Positions 22,662-31,263 of a stretch of DNA of 64,000 bases are shown one piece after another (position 1 is the stretch's first letter; each line of letters begins with the position of its first letter). Source of the stretch: Phycisphaerae bacterium (GTDB lineage Bacteria > Planctomycetota > Phycisphaerae > UBA1845 > JAFGLZ01); assembly GCA_016927755.1 (NCBI GenBank), contig JAFGLZ010000260.1, positions 1-64,000 of the forward strand. The letters are read 5' to 3'. The notes under the pieces are model-generated. The model was not told where the DNA came from, searched no databases, and was given only the letters and a program-made list of their open reading frames with translations. The translations under genes were made by a program, and so were the position numbers.

Positions 22662-25600
22662 GTGTCTGGGTGCCTCAGTCTGGAGGAGCTGGAGCGGATC
22701 GCGAGCGGTCAGGAGGACGGGCCGGGACGAGACTTGGCGGGACACCTCGAGGAATGCGCGTCTTGCCGCGAGCGGCTGGACGACGTACGGCGAAATCTTC
22801 AACTCTTCGATGCGTATCTGGCATCCGACTCCGACTTCCTTCAGCGGAGCCTGCGAACCACCCCGTGCGAGAGCGAGTCGGGAAACGGCGCGTCGGATCT
22901 GGGCGAGCCGACCGGGGCGCTTCCGGTCATCGATGGATACGAGCTGCTCGAGGAGATCCACCGCGGCGCGCAGGGCGCGGTGTACAAGGCGGTTCAGACG
23001 TCGACGAAGCGAACGGTCGGGATCAAGGTTCTGCTGCACGGGCTGTACGCATCTCACCGCCAGAAGCGGCGTTTCGAGCGGGAGATCGATCTGGTCGCGG
23101 AGCTGGAGCATCCGAATATCGTCCGCTTGTACGACAGCGGGCGCGCCAACGGACGGCACTACTTCGTGATGCACTACATCGAGGGGCTGCCGCTTTGCGA
23201 CTACATGACGGTGAGTCGGCCGGGTGTCGAGAAGACGCTGATCCTGTTCGTGAAGATCTGCCAGGCGGTGGCGTACGCGCACGCTCGGGGGATTCTCCAT
23301 CGCGACCTGAAGCCGAGCAACATCCTGGTCTCGTCGGCGGGTGAGCCGTACATCCTGGACTTCGGGCTGGCCAAACCGATCGACGCGACGATCACGGGTC
23401 CGGACTCACTGACGACGCGTCCGGGGGAGTTCTTCGGGACGCTGGCGTACGCCTCTCCGGAGCAGGCGTCGTGCAACCCTGACGCGGTGGATACTCGAAG
23501 CGACGTTTACGCGTTGGGGGTGATTCTGTACGAGCTGCTGACGGGTCGAGGCCCGTATCCGACGACGGGTTCGATGTCCGAGGTGCTGCGTCACATCGAG
23601 GAGACGGAGCCGGCTCGGGCGTCTCACCATAACGCGCGCGTGAGCAGCGAGCTGGACACGATCATTCGCAAGGCGCTGGAGAAGGATCCGGACCGTCGCT
23701 ACCAGTCGGTGCATGCGTTCGCGGCGGACATCGAACGGTACCTGGACGGTCGTCCGATTCTGGCCAAGCCGCCGAGCAGCCTGTACACGTTTCGGAAACT
23801 CATCTCGCGTCACAAGGGCATTACGGCGCTGACGGCGACGCTTCTGGTGAGCCTCATGGGGTTCGCGGCGGTGACCACCGTTTACGCGCGACTTTTCCTA
23901 CGACAGCGCGACCGTGCGGTGTCGGCCGAGCGGCGTGCCCGTGCCGAGGCCGAGGCACTGGAGCGAAGCCTCTACTTCAACCGGATCAACCTTGCGTTCA
24001 GCGCGTTCGAGGGGCGCGACACCGCACGGATGAAGCAGATGCTGGAGGCGTGCCCGGAGAGTCTTCGCGCGTGGGAGTGGCGGCGGCTGAAGTGGCTCAG
24101 CGATCAAAGCCTGGTCACGTTTCGGGGGCTGACGGACGACGTTCTCGTGCCGCTTCGGGTCTCGGCCGACGGACGATGGGTGGCCACTCCCGGACGGGAT
24201 CGGACGCTCCGAGCGTGGGAGCCGTCGACGGGTCGTGAGGTGCTGGCGATCGGGGAGGTCGACCCGGGCTGCATGACGGGCTTCTCGCCGGATGGGAACA
24301 AGCTTGCCGTGCCGGGTGGCGAGGGGTTCGTGGGGGTATGGGAGATTCCGACGGGCGTCGAGCGTATGCGGCTGGCGCACGCGGGGGCCCGTCGGGCCAG
24401 CTTCTCTCCGGACGGGCGGCGAGTCGTCTCGAGCGACGCCGAGGCCGCTCGGGTCTGGGACGCCTTGGACGGTCATTTGATCGCGGAACTCCCGGGGACA
24501 TGCGGCGAGTTCTCTCCGGAGGGGGGGTATCTTCTGGCGTATCGATCCGGCGAGCGAAGCGTCTGCGAGGTTTCCAGCGGGAAGGTCGTGATCCGGATCA
24601 ACTCGCTGGGCGCGGCGCCCGCGGCAATCATGTTCTCTCGGGGGGATCAGGGCGTTCTGGCCTGCTGCAGCGACGGCATGACACGCGTGTGGTCGCTCCC
24701 GTCTGGGGAGGTGGTTCATGCGTTACCGCATCGGGGGGCGAAATCGGTGTCGGAGGAGGTCGGTGGGACTCGTATCGTCACGTACGACGATACGGCGATC
24801 AAGATCTGGGACGCGGGGGCAGGGAAGTGCATTACGACGATCGATTGCGGCGCGAAGGGCCCATCGTACAGCCCGTCGCCAGGAGGGAAGTACGCGGTTC
24901 TCGCGACGCCGCAGTCGACGCGGGTCTTCGACCTGGGGGACGGCCGCCTGATCCTGACGACGGCGGGGAGCCAGCAACGAGAGCGCGAGTTCCGCTTCTC
25001 TCCGGACGGCACGCGATTCCTGTGTCGAGACCGACAAGGCGCGATCGCGGTGTGGGGTCTGCCCTCGGGAACGCTCGAGTTGAAGCTTCCGCGGCACAAG
25101 GCGATGGCGTACGAGTACTCGACGGACGCGGCGCGGATCGTAACAGGCAGCCGAGAGGCGATCAGGCTCTGGGACGCATCCGACGGCCGGGAGTTGTTGA
25201 AGATTCCCGTGGAGGATTTCCATCAGTTCGTCGCCACGGGCCTCTCGCCCGACGGCAAACGAATCGTCACGTGCCACAACGACGACCTGACGATCATCGA
25301 GCATGACGCGCGTACGGGCAAGCACCTGCTGACTCGGAGGAATCCGTATCCATGGTTGCGGATCGCGGGATGGGGTCAGCGCGACGTCCGGCGTCTCGAC
25401 GCGGTGGCGGCGGTCTTCGACGGGGACACGGGCAAGACCGAACTGCTGCGGGGTCACGTGGGGTCGATTCGTCAGCATCTGCACGTGCCGGGCGGGAAGC
25501 GATTCGTGACGGCCAGCGACGATGACACATGCAAGATCTGGTCGTACGACTCGGTCGGCGAGGCGCTCCGCTGGCGGCTTTCGGGCGGCTTGCGGTCCGC

Positions 25601-26504
25601 GGCGTTCTCGCCGGACGGAGAGCGTATCGCGACGATCAGCTCGGACGGCGAGCTAGCGTCGTGGGAGGCGGCGCGCGTCGGCGAACCCCTTTGGCAGATT
25701 CGCGCGCATGAAGGCAGCGACACCTCGTCGTTGGACTTCTCGCCGGACGGAACGTTGCTGGTTACGGCGCCGGCGGACGTCAACAAGGCCGATACGTCAC
25801 CGCGCGTGTGGGAATCGGGGACGGGTCGAGCGGTTCGAGTCCTGACGGGACACACCCAGGGGGTTTCCTGCATCAGGTTTCTGCCCGACGGGAAGCGAAT
25901 CGTCTCGGCGGGCTGGGACGGGACGGTGCGCCTTTGGGATGCGATGACGGGCAAGGAGATATCCTCTCACGCCCAGCGGGGTGAGGTCTGGGATCTGGCG
26001 GTATCCGGAGACGGCAGGCTGATCGCCTCGGGGGGGCAGGAGGGCGTCGTCTACCTGTGGGACGTTGGTCAGGGCGTGGTCAGGGCGAGACTGGAGGGAC
26101 ACACGAACGACATCGACGCGTTGGCGTTCTCTCCGGACGGTCGGAAGCTCGTCTCGGGCGACAACGACGGCACGCTCATCTGCTGGGAGGTGGCGACCGG
26201 CCAGCCCTGCTGGACTCAACACACGCGAAACGCGAAGAACTACGCGGCGGTTTTCACGCCGGACGGCAGACGGGTACTGACGGGGCACAAGCATCGCATC
26301 AACATCTGGGAGGCAGACTCGGGATCGCTGGTCGCCGGTTGGCGGGCGCACGATGGGTCGATCTACAGCCTGGACCTGACGTCGGACGGCAGGTATCTCC
26401 TGTCGGCGAGCGGATTCGGGTTCACGGTTTGGCCGGCTTGGGGGGCCAGGTCGGCATCGGTGGCTCTGGAGGCAACGACACGTTCTCAAGAGACGCGCGA
26501 CTGA
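22662..26504 (+). CDS. Anti-sigma-type zinc finger / Ser-Thr protein kinase / WD40 fusion
   Basis: The 1280-residue protein has, in order: an N-terminal H-x3-C-x2-C zinc finger (HLEECASC, His28/Cys32/Cys35) as in ZAS anti-sigma factors; a Hanks-type kinase at about 100-360 (IHRGAQGAVYKA, IKVLL, HRDLKPSN, DFGLAKP, YASPEQA); a transmembrane helix at about 390-415 (ALTATLLVSLMGFAAVTTVYA); and an outer region of roughly a dozen WD40-type repeats (FSPDGKRL.. and LWDA.. signatures) to the end. I infer that the propeller senses an external cue, and that the kinase and zinc finger control the adjacent sigma factor. The GTG start at 22662 has AGGAG(AAGG) just upstream; the in-frame ATG at 22578 lies in R2 repeat DNA. 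Confidence 0.88.
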   Translation: MSGCLSLEELERIASGQEDGPGRDLAGHLEECASCRERLDDVRRNLQLFDAYLASDSDFLQRSLRTTPCESESGNGASDLGEPTGALPVIDGYELLEEIHRGAQGAVYKAVQTSTKRTVGIKVLLHGLYASHRQKRRFEREIDLVAELEHPNIVRLYDSGRANGRHYFVMHYIEGLPLCDYMTVSRPGVEKTLILFVKICQAVAYAHARGILHRDLKPSNILVSSAGEPYILDFGLAKPIDATITGPDSLTTRPGEFFGTLAYASPEQASCNPDAVDTRSDVYALGVILYELLTGRGPYPTTGSMSEVLRHIEETEPARASHHNARVSSELDTIIRKALEKDPDRRYQSVHAFAADIERYLDGRPILAKPPSSLYTFRKLISRHKGITALTATLLVSLMGFAAVTTVYARLFLRQRDRAVSAERRARAEAEALERSLYFNRINLAFSAFEGRDTARMKQMLEACPESLRAWEWRRLKWLSDQSLVTFRGLTDDVLVPLRVSADGRWVATPGRDRTLRAWEPSTGREVLAIGEVDPGCMTGFSPDGNKLAVPGGEGFVGVWEIPTGVERMRLAHAGARRASFSPDGRRVVSSDAEAARVWDALDGHLIAELPGTCGEFSPEGGYLLAYRSGERSVCEVSSGKVVIRINSLGAAPAAIMFSRGDQGVLACCSDGMTRVWSLPSGEVVHALPHRGAKSVSEEVGGTRIVTYDDTAIKIWDAGAGKCITTIDCGAKGPSYSPSPGGKYAVLATPQSTRVFDLGDGRLILTTAGSQQREREFRFSPDGTRFLCRDRQGAIAVWGLPSGTLELKLPRHKAMAYEYSTDAARIVTGSREAIRLWDASDGRELLKIPVEDFHQFVATGLSPDGKRIVTCHNDDLTIIEHDARTGKHLLTRRNPYPWLRIAGWGQRDVRRLDAVAAVFDGDTGKTELLRGHVGSIRQHLHVPGGKRFVTASDDDTCKIWSYDSVGEALRWRLSGGLRSAAFSPDGERIATISSDGELASWEAARVGEPLWQIRAHEGSDTSSLDFSPDGTLLVTAPADVNKADTSPRVWESGTGRAVRVLTGHTQGVSCIRFLPDGKRIVSAGWDGTVRLWDAMTGKEISSHAQRGEVWDLAVSGDGRLIASGGQEGVVYLWDVGQGVVRARLEGHTNDIDALAFSPDGRKLVSGDNDGTLICWEVATGQPCWTQHTRNAKNYAAVFTPDGRRVLTGHKHRINIWEADSGSLVAGWRAHDGSIYSLDLTSDGRYLLSASGFGFTVWPAWGARSASVALEATTRSQETRD

Positions 26505-26805
26505 GCCGAAACCACGAGGTACATCGGTAAGCTGCCCTCAGGGATCTTCGAGCAGACGGCAGAAACGGGTTGCCCGACCTCTTCAGAGGCAAGGGCAGGA
26601 ATCTGGACGGGAATTCGAGTCCCCCACCGCTGAAGCGATGGGGCACCCATCGGAGATTTCGAAAACGCGCACTGTTCATTCCTTGTTGCGGGTAGTTCAG
26701 CGGGGCTGTCCGCACGGGAAGAATCCCGCAGCTCGGGGCTGCTTGTTCGGCTTGGCTCACGGCGCGTTCGTTTGGTCTTGCCGGATCGAGATGTTATCCT
26801 AACTC
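26505..26805. other. Intergenic region with an R1 palindrome
   Basis: No gene is supported in about 300 nt. It contains the R1 copy at 26611-26650 with its upstream companion stretch, and no recognisable promoter. Confidence 0.5.
26611..26650 (+). repeat. Palindromic repeat family R1, copy 4
   Basis: gaattcg, ccaccgct-ga-agcgatgg, then gcaccc (a one-base variant of gccaccc). Confidence 0.7.
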
Positions 26806-28086
26806 GTGCAATGGTCCGCGAGGTCTGACGCTTCCGAGCCGGGCGTTCTTCTGGGCCGGCGATTTCCGGAGACTGGGGTGATTCCGCGACGGCGCGTGCC
26901 GATCAGCGCATATGACGTGGCCGAGTGGCTTCGATCGCCCCTCCGATCGCGCGAGCGATCGGCGGAGGACGTGGCGTCGTTCGAGCGCGCCTTCACCGAG
27001 TATCTGGGCTGCGGGTTCGCGCGGGCCACGACGAGCGGGCGGGACTGCATCGAGTTGGCGCTGGGGGCCGTGGGGGTTGCGTCGGGCGACGAGGTGATCG
27101 TTCCGGCGTACACGCTGGGCGAACTCATGCCGCTGCTGCAGGCGAGGGGTCTGACGCTGATTCCGGCGGACATCGAGGAGGACACGTTCAATATCGATCC
27201 CCGGCGGATCGCGGAGCGGATCACGCCGCGGACCAAGGCGATCCTGGCCACGCACCTGTTGGGCGCCCCCTGCGACATCGAGGCGATATGCGGGCTGGCC
27301 CGAGAGCGCGGGGTCGCGGTGGTGGAGGACTGCGCTCACGGGCTGGGCGCGGACGTGTCGGGCCGGAAGGTGGGCACGTTCGGAGACGCGGCGATCTTCA
27401 GTCTGGAGGTGAACAAAGCGGTTCCGACGTACGGCGGCGGCGTGGTGGTCACGAACGACGCCAAGGCGGCGGAGGCGATCGCGGCGGCGTTGGACTCACG
27501 ACCACGGAACGACAAGCCGGCGCTCAAGAAGGCGTTTAGCAGTTGGCTGGAGGAGGGGATGGTGCGCAGTCCGTTCTACTCGATCCTGGCGAGGATCCTG
27601 TTTTCGGAGCGATTCGCGGCGCGGTTCGAGCAGATGTACCGTGGCGGTCACGATCGGCTCCGCGCGGTCAAGCCGCGGTACTCGGGATTTCAGGCACGGC
27701 TGGGGCTGCGGCGTCTCGGGCAGCTCGACCGGCGGAACGAGCGACTCAACGAGCGCTGGGAGGCGATGGCCAAGGGGCTGCCCGAGGGGTTCGTTCGGCA
27801 GGCGCGGGATCGCGTGGGCCGGCCGGCGTTCTACAACTTCGTGGCGCTCAGCCCGATCCCGCCGCGCGAGTTGCGCAAGCGGGTGATGCGCCGGGGGGTG
27901 GACATCGGCGTCGGCAGCGAGGTGATGGACGAGTGCGCGCGGATGCTGGGCTTCGAGGACTGTCCGGTGGCCGCAAGCGTTTCGGAGCGGGCGGTGCTGC
28001 TGCCGCTGTATGACGGGTTGAGCCAGCGACGGTTCCGACGGGTGATTCGCGCCTTGGAAGAGGCGGTGCGGGGGGAGGCGCGTTGA
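26806..28086 (+). CDS. DegT/DnrJ/EryC1/StrS-family aminotransferase
   Basis: The protein of up to 426 residues is a PLP-dependent fold-type I aminotransferase of the sugar-aminotransferase (DegT) family. Visible blocks: the cofactor-binding TTSGRDCIELAL, VPAYTLGELMPLL, TKAILATHLLGAPCDIEAI, VVEDCAHGLGADVSG (the Asp that pairs with the pyridine nitrogen) and FSLEVNKAVPTYGGG, whose Lys should form the Schiff base. Family members aminate keto-sugars for cell-surface glycans or natural products. The start is unsure: an ATG at 26806 lacks a ribosome binding site, while a GTG at 26878 follows GGAGACTGGG. The next gene overlaps the stop (TGATG), so the pair forms an operon. Confidence 0.85.
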   Translation: MQWSARSDASEPGVLLGRRFPETGVIPRRRVPISAYDVAEWLRSPLRSRERSAEDVASFERAFTEYLGCGFARATTSGRDCIELALGAVGVASGDEVIVPAYTLGELMPLLQARGLTLIPADIEEDTFNIDPRRIAERITPRTKAILATHLLGAPCDIEAICGLARERGVAVVEDCAHGLGADVSGRKVGTFGDAAIFSLEVNKAVPTYGGGVVVTNDAKAAEAIAAALDSRPRNDKPALKKAFSSWLEEGMVRSPFYSILARILFSERFAARFEQMYRGGHDRLRAVKPRYSGFQARLGLRRLGQLDRRNERLNERWEAMAKGLPEGFVRQARDRVGRPAFYNFVALSPIPPRELRKRVMRRGVDIGVGSEVMDECARMLGFEDCPVAASVSERAVLLPLYDGLSQRRFRRVIRALEEAVRGEAR

Positions 28087-29534
28087 TGACGTCGGAGCTT
28101 CGACCGATTCTCTGTCGGATCGAGCGTGCGCCGGAAGAGCTGACGGGGCATCCCCGTCACATCCACCCCGCGTTGGACCTGAAGTACATCCAGGCCGCGA
28201 TCAAGCAGGAAACGGGCGAGACGATCGAGTTCCTCGACGGCTGGCTGCAGCGATGGTCGCCGGGAGAACTGGTCGAGCAGGTGCTTGCCCGCGGGTGCGG
28301 CATCGCGGTGATCAAGGCCATGACGCCGTGCATCGACGAGTCGGTCGAGGTGGGCGCTGCGTTGCGGCGGGCGGGGGTGATCACGATCGCCGTGGGCCAG
28401 CAAGTGAATCACGTGGCTTACCAAGCGTGCCCGGGATGGCATGAGGCGTTCGACATCCCGGTGCTGGGCGACCCGGAGCAAGCGGTGCCGGAACTGATCC
28501 GCCGGCTTCGGTCGGGGGAGTCGGCGTCGGCGGTTGGCGGGGCGTGCCGGGAGAAGCTTCAGCGTCGGGAGCCGTTCCTCGTGGACGACCCGAACGGGCT
28601 TGCCCAGCCGGAGTTCACGCGCGATGAGCTGGCGAGGTATCCGTTCCCGTTTCCGATTCCGGGTCGGCCGCCGCGTGTGTGGGGATATCTGCTGAGCGCG
28701 TGGGGATGTCCGCATCGGTGCACGCACTGTTCGGGCGTGGTGCGTAAGACATACGGCTCGCTGCTGCGGACGCGTTGTCCGAAGTCGCTGGTGGATGAGA
28801 TCGCGGCGCTGCTGGGTACGGGGTCCGAGGCGATCATCTTCGAGGACGACACGCTGCTGTGCGATCGGGAGAACTTCCTGGCACTCTGCGAGGAGATTGA
28901 TCGGCGCGGGCTGAGATTCCCGTGGATCGCGCACGCCCGCCCGGACGAGCTGGACGCGGAGCGGGTGGCGGCGGCGGCGAAGGCGGGGGCGGCGCTGTTC
29001 AAGGTGGGAGTGGAGTCGGGCTCGGGGCGTGTGATCGAGTCGCTGGGCAAGTCGCGTTCGGGCGAGGGGTGGCTGCGGCACATCGAGACGGCATTCGAGA
29101 ATCTGCACGCCCACAAGGTTGGCGCGGTGGCGTTGTTCCTGGTGGGCAGCCCGGGAGAGACGGAGGAGGACGTCGAGAAGTCGATCGAGCTGGCGATTCG
29201 GCTGCGGTCGGACTACATCCAGGTCCAGGTGTATTGCGCGTACCCGGACAGCCCGTACTACATCGGTCTTGACGAGGCACAGAGCGCCCTGGTTCAGACG
29301 GGCAGCCAGTATCACTACGACCGGCCGCAGTGGTCGCCGAGCATGCTGCCGCCGGAGGAGCTGCTGCACCATCAATCGGTGTTCTACCGGCGGTACTACC
29401 TCCGCCCGGCGTACGCGCTGCATCATCTTCGACGGTTCTGGCGTTTCTACCTGGACCCGCGGACGGCGTACAACCACATCGTCGGCATGGTGGGTTGGGT
29501 CGCGGGTCTGAGAGGGAGCTCGAGGATCGGGTAG
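28086..29534 (+). CDS. B12-binding-type radical SAM protein
   Basis: The 482-residue protein has a Rossmann-like N-terminal cobalamin-binding-type domain (PRHIHPALDLKYIQAAI, GCGIAVIKAMTPCIDES, ITIAVGQQVNHV) without the canonical DxHxxG. From about residue 190 a radical SAM domain follows with the cluster motif CPHRCTHC (C-x3-C-x2-C, about 204-211), then VDEIAALLGTGSEAIIFEDDTLL and LFKVGVESGSGRVIESLGK as in the HemN/MiaB-like barrel. Such proteins catalyse methylations, ring rearrangements or C-C bond changes in hopanoids, lipids and natural products. The ATG at 28086 overlaps the stop of the aminotransferase. Substrate unknown. Confidence 0.85.
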   Translation: MTSELRPILCRIERAPEELTGHPRHIHPALDLKYIQAAIKQETGETIEFLDGWLQRWSPGELVEQVLARGCGIAVIKAMTPCIDESVEVGAALRRAGVITIAVGQQVNHVAYQACPGWHEAFDIPVLGDPEQAVPELIRRLRSGESASAVGGACREKLQRREPFLVDDPNGLAQPEFTRDELARYPFPFPIPGRPPRVWGYLLSAWGCPHRCTHCSGVVRKTYGSLLRTRCPKSLVDEIAALLGTGSEAIIFEDDTLLCDRENFLALCEEIDRRGLRFPWIAHARPDELDAERVAAAAKAGAALFKVGVESGSGRVIESLGKSRSGEGWLRHIETAFENLHAHKVGAVALFLVGSPGETEEDVEKSIELAIRLRSDYIQVQVYCAYPDSPYYIGLDEAQSALVQTGSQYHYDRPQWSPSMLPPEELLHHQSVFYRRYYLRPAYALHHLRRFWRFYLDPRTAYNHIVGMVGWVAGLRGSSRIG

Positions 29535-29965
29535 TCCGCTTTCCCCCTAGCGGGTCCGCGACAGTCTGAGCGGTGTTGGGGAGACCGAGGCGGACAGACG
29601 GGCGGTCTTGCGGAGGGCCTTCCTTCGCCCCTCCGGGGCTAAACGAATTGAGTGCGGTCACCAGGGGTTTCGTCCGCCGAAGCGGCGGACTCCACCCCTG
29701 GCTACATTCCGCCGGCCCTTCGGGCCTGAATAGGGACCATCGGATTCGCCGCCCAGAGCGTCGTGCGACAGCGGATCTTGAGGGCACCTCGGGCCGGGTT
29801 CAGGTTAGCCGGCACCGCGAACGGCAGCGCGTCGCGCCGGGCGAGGCCAGCTCCTGACGATAGGGCTGGGCGAATCGGGTTCGACCGACGAGGTGGGTGG
29901 GGCCGCCCCCGGGGAGTCACGGGCAAGATGCCCGTGCTACGGGGTCGCGAGCCGGCGCTCGGGCT
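29535..29965. other. Intergenic region with nested hairpins
   Basis: The two flanking genes converge here and no gene is supported. It holds a composite hairpin at about 29660-29735: outer arms accaggggt and acccctggc, inner cgccg-aag-cggcg, then ggcccttcgggcc. An R2 palindrome follows at 29918-29940. A transcription-termination role for either gene is possible. Confidence 0.5.
29918..29940 (+). repeat. Palindromic repeat family R2, copy 6
   Basis: cacgggc-aagat-gcccgtg followed by ctac: the most regular version of this palindrome in the window. Confidence 0.65.
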
Positions 29966-31183
29966 TCAAAACGGCAAGTGGCCGAAGTCGTTTGTGAACT
30001 GGGTCACCTGGGCCATCTTCCGGAGCTCCAGCCAGCAGAGGTACAGGGCTCGCGGGACGTGGAAGCAGCCCTTCCATTTGCCTCCCTTGAGATCGAGGAG
30101 GCGATCGCCTCGCCGGTCGAGATAGCCGAACCACTCGCCGAATTCGGGGTCGGGGAAGTGGCTCCATGTGTAATCGTGGACCTTCTCGAACCAGGTCCAG
30201 CACTCCGGTCGGGCGGTCAGGGCCACGCCCATGAGCAGCGCGACGAGCGACTCGACGTGGACCCACCACAACTTCTGGTCCCACTCGAGCTGCTGGGGGG
30301 GCTTTCCGTCGGCGTCCATGAAGTAGAAGATGCCGCCGAATTCCTTGTCCCAGCCGAAGTCGAGGAGCCTGAGGAGCATGTCGGTTGCCCGCGTGATCAG
30401 TTCCTGATCTCCACGACGGCGGGCGATGTCCATGATGAACCACATGGCCTCGATGCCATGTCCGGGGTTGATGAGCCTGCCGTCGAAGCAGTCGGGGTGT
30501 GAGCCGTCGGTGGCGACGTGCTCGAAGACCAGGCCTCGCTGGTCATCGACGAAGACGTTCATCACCTCGTCGACGCAGGCGGAGACGTCTCGTTCGACGT
30601 CGTCGGGGTCGAGGAGCCATTCCATCTCGAGGGCGAGGTTGGACAGTATCATCGGCAGGGAGAAGGCCTTCATCGGACGGGTGCCGGGGACGGCCTTGGA
30701 ATACTTGCCCTTGGGGTCGTCCTTGCGTCTGAGGATGCTCTGATACGTGGCCAGGGCGAGGTTCTTGGCGGTCTCATCACCGGAGGCCAGGCCATACTGG
30801 CTGAAGGCCATCGCCGCGAAGCAGTCGGAGAAGATGCTGTGCGGCTGGACGAGGGGGCGGCCCTGGCGATCGAGGGCGAAGTACCACTGGCCCTGGGGAT
30901 CCGTGCCATGCCGCTGGAGGAAGGTTGCGCCGTGCCATGCGATCTCGAGCCATTCCTCGCGTGGCTCCAGGCGGTTGTAGAGCATGGCGAAGGTCCAGAC
31001 CTGACGCGCCTGGAGCCAGACGAACTTGTCGGTGTCGAACACGTCGCCGCGGCGGGTGAGGCAGGAGAGGTACCCGCCCTTCTCGCGATCGATGGAGTGG
31101 TTGATCCAGAAGGGAATCACGTCATCCAGCAAGGCGTTGGCGTACTGGGCCTCGAGGGCCTTGAGCGTTTCGATGTCAGGCAT
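29966..31183 (-). CDS. N-acylglucosamine 2-epimerase (AGE)-family protein
   Basis: The 405-residue cytoplasmic protein has the (alpha/alpha)6-barrel pattern of the AGE / cellobiose 2-epimerase family: FVWLQARQVWTFAMLYNRL, FSDCFAAMAFSQYG, NPGHGIEAMWFIMDIARR, KLWWVHVESLVALLMG, and FGYLDRRGD near the C-terminus. These blocks carry the family's His and Arg catalytic residues. Members interconvert N-acetylglucosamine/N-acetylmannosamine or free aldoses such as glucose/mannose; the substrate cannot be told from sequence alone. It follows the oxidoreductase-like gene on the same strand, with 80 nt and a 9-bp hairpin (gcgaccggc/gccggtcgc, 31219-31242) between. Together with the two Gfo/Idh/MocA genes this suggests sugar catabolism. 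Confidence 0.85.
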   Translation of the reverse strand: MPDIETLKALEAQYANALLDDVIPFWINHSIDREKGGYLSCLTRRGDVFDTDKFVWLQARQVWTFAMLYNRLEPREEWLEIAWHGATFLQRHGTDPQGQWYFALDRQGRPLVQPHSIFSDCFAAMAFSQYGLASGDETAKNLALATYQSILRRKDDPKGKYSKAVPGTRPMKAFSLPMILSNLALEMEWLLDPDDVERDVSACVDEVMNVFVDDQRGLVFEHVATDGSHPDCFDGRLINPGHGIEAMWFIMDIARRRGDQELITRATDMLLRLLDFGWDKEFGGIFYFMDADGKPPQQLEWDQKLWWVHVESLVALLMGVALTARPECWTWFEKVHDYTWSHFPDPEFGEWFGYLDRRGDRLLDLKGGKWKGCFHVPRALYLCWLELRKMAQVTQFTNDFGHLPF

Positions 31184-31218
31184 GGCTCGGTATCCCGGCA
31201 GCCCCCACTCGTTCCGGA

Positions 31219-31242
31219 GCGACCGGCGATTCGGCCGGTCGC
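31219..31242 (-). terminator. 9-bp hairpin between oxidoreductase and epimerase genes
   Basis: gcgaccggc-gattcg-gccggtcgc, 21 nt beyond the stop of the minus-strand oxidoreductase gene. No U-tract; it may attenuate or protect the transcript end. Confidence 0.4.
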
Positions 31243-31263
31243 CCCGATCGGATGTCGACTCGT

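Noticed and set aside
26690..26770. tRNA-like cloverleaf in the gap before the aminotransferase gene
   Set aside because: Stems are present by chance, but no acceptor stem, T-loop TTCRA motif or anticodon arm could be aligned.
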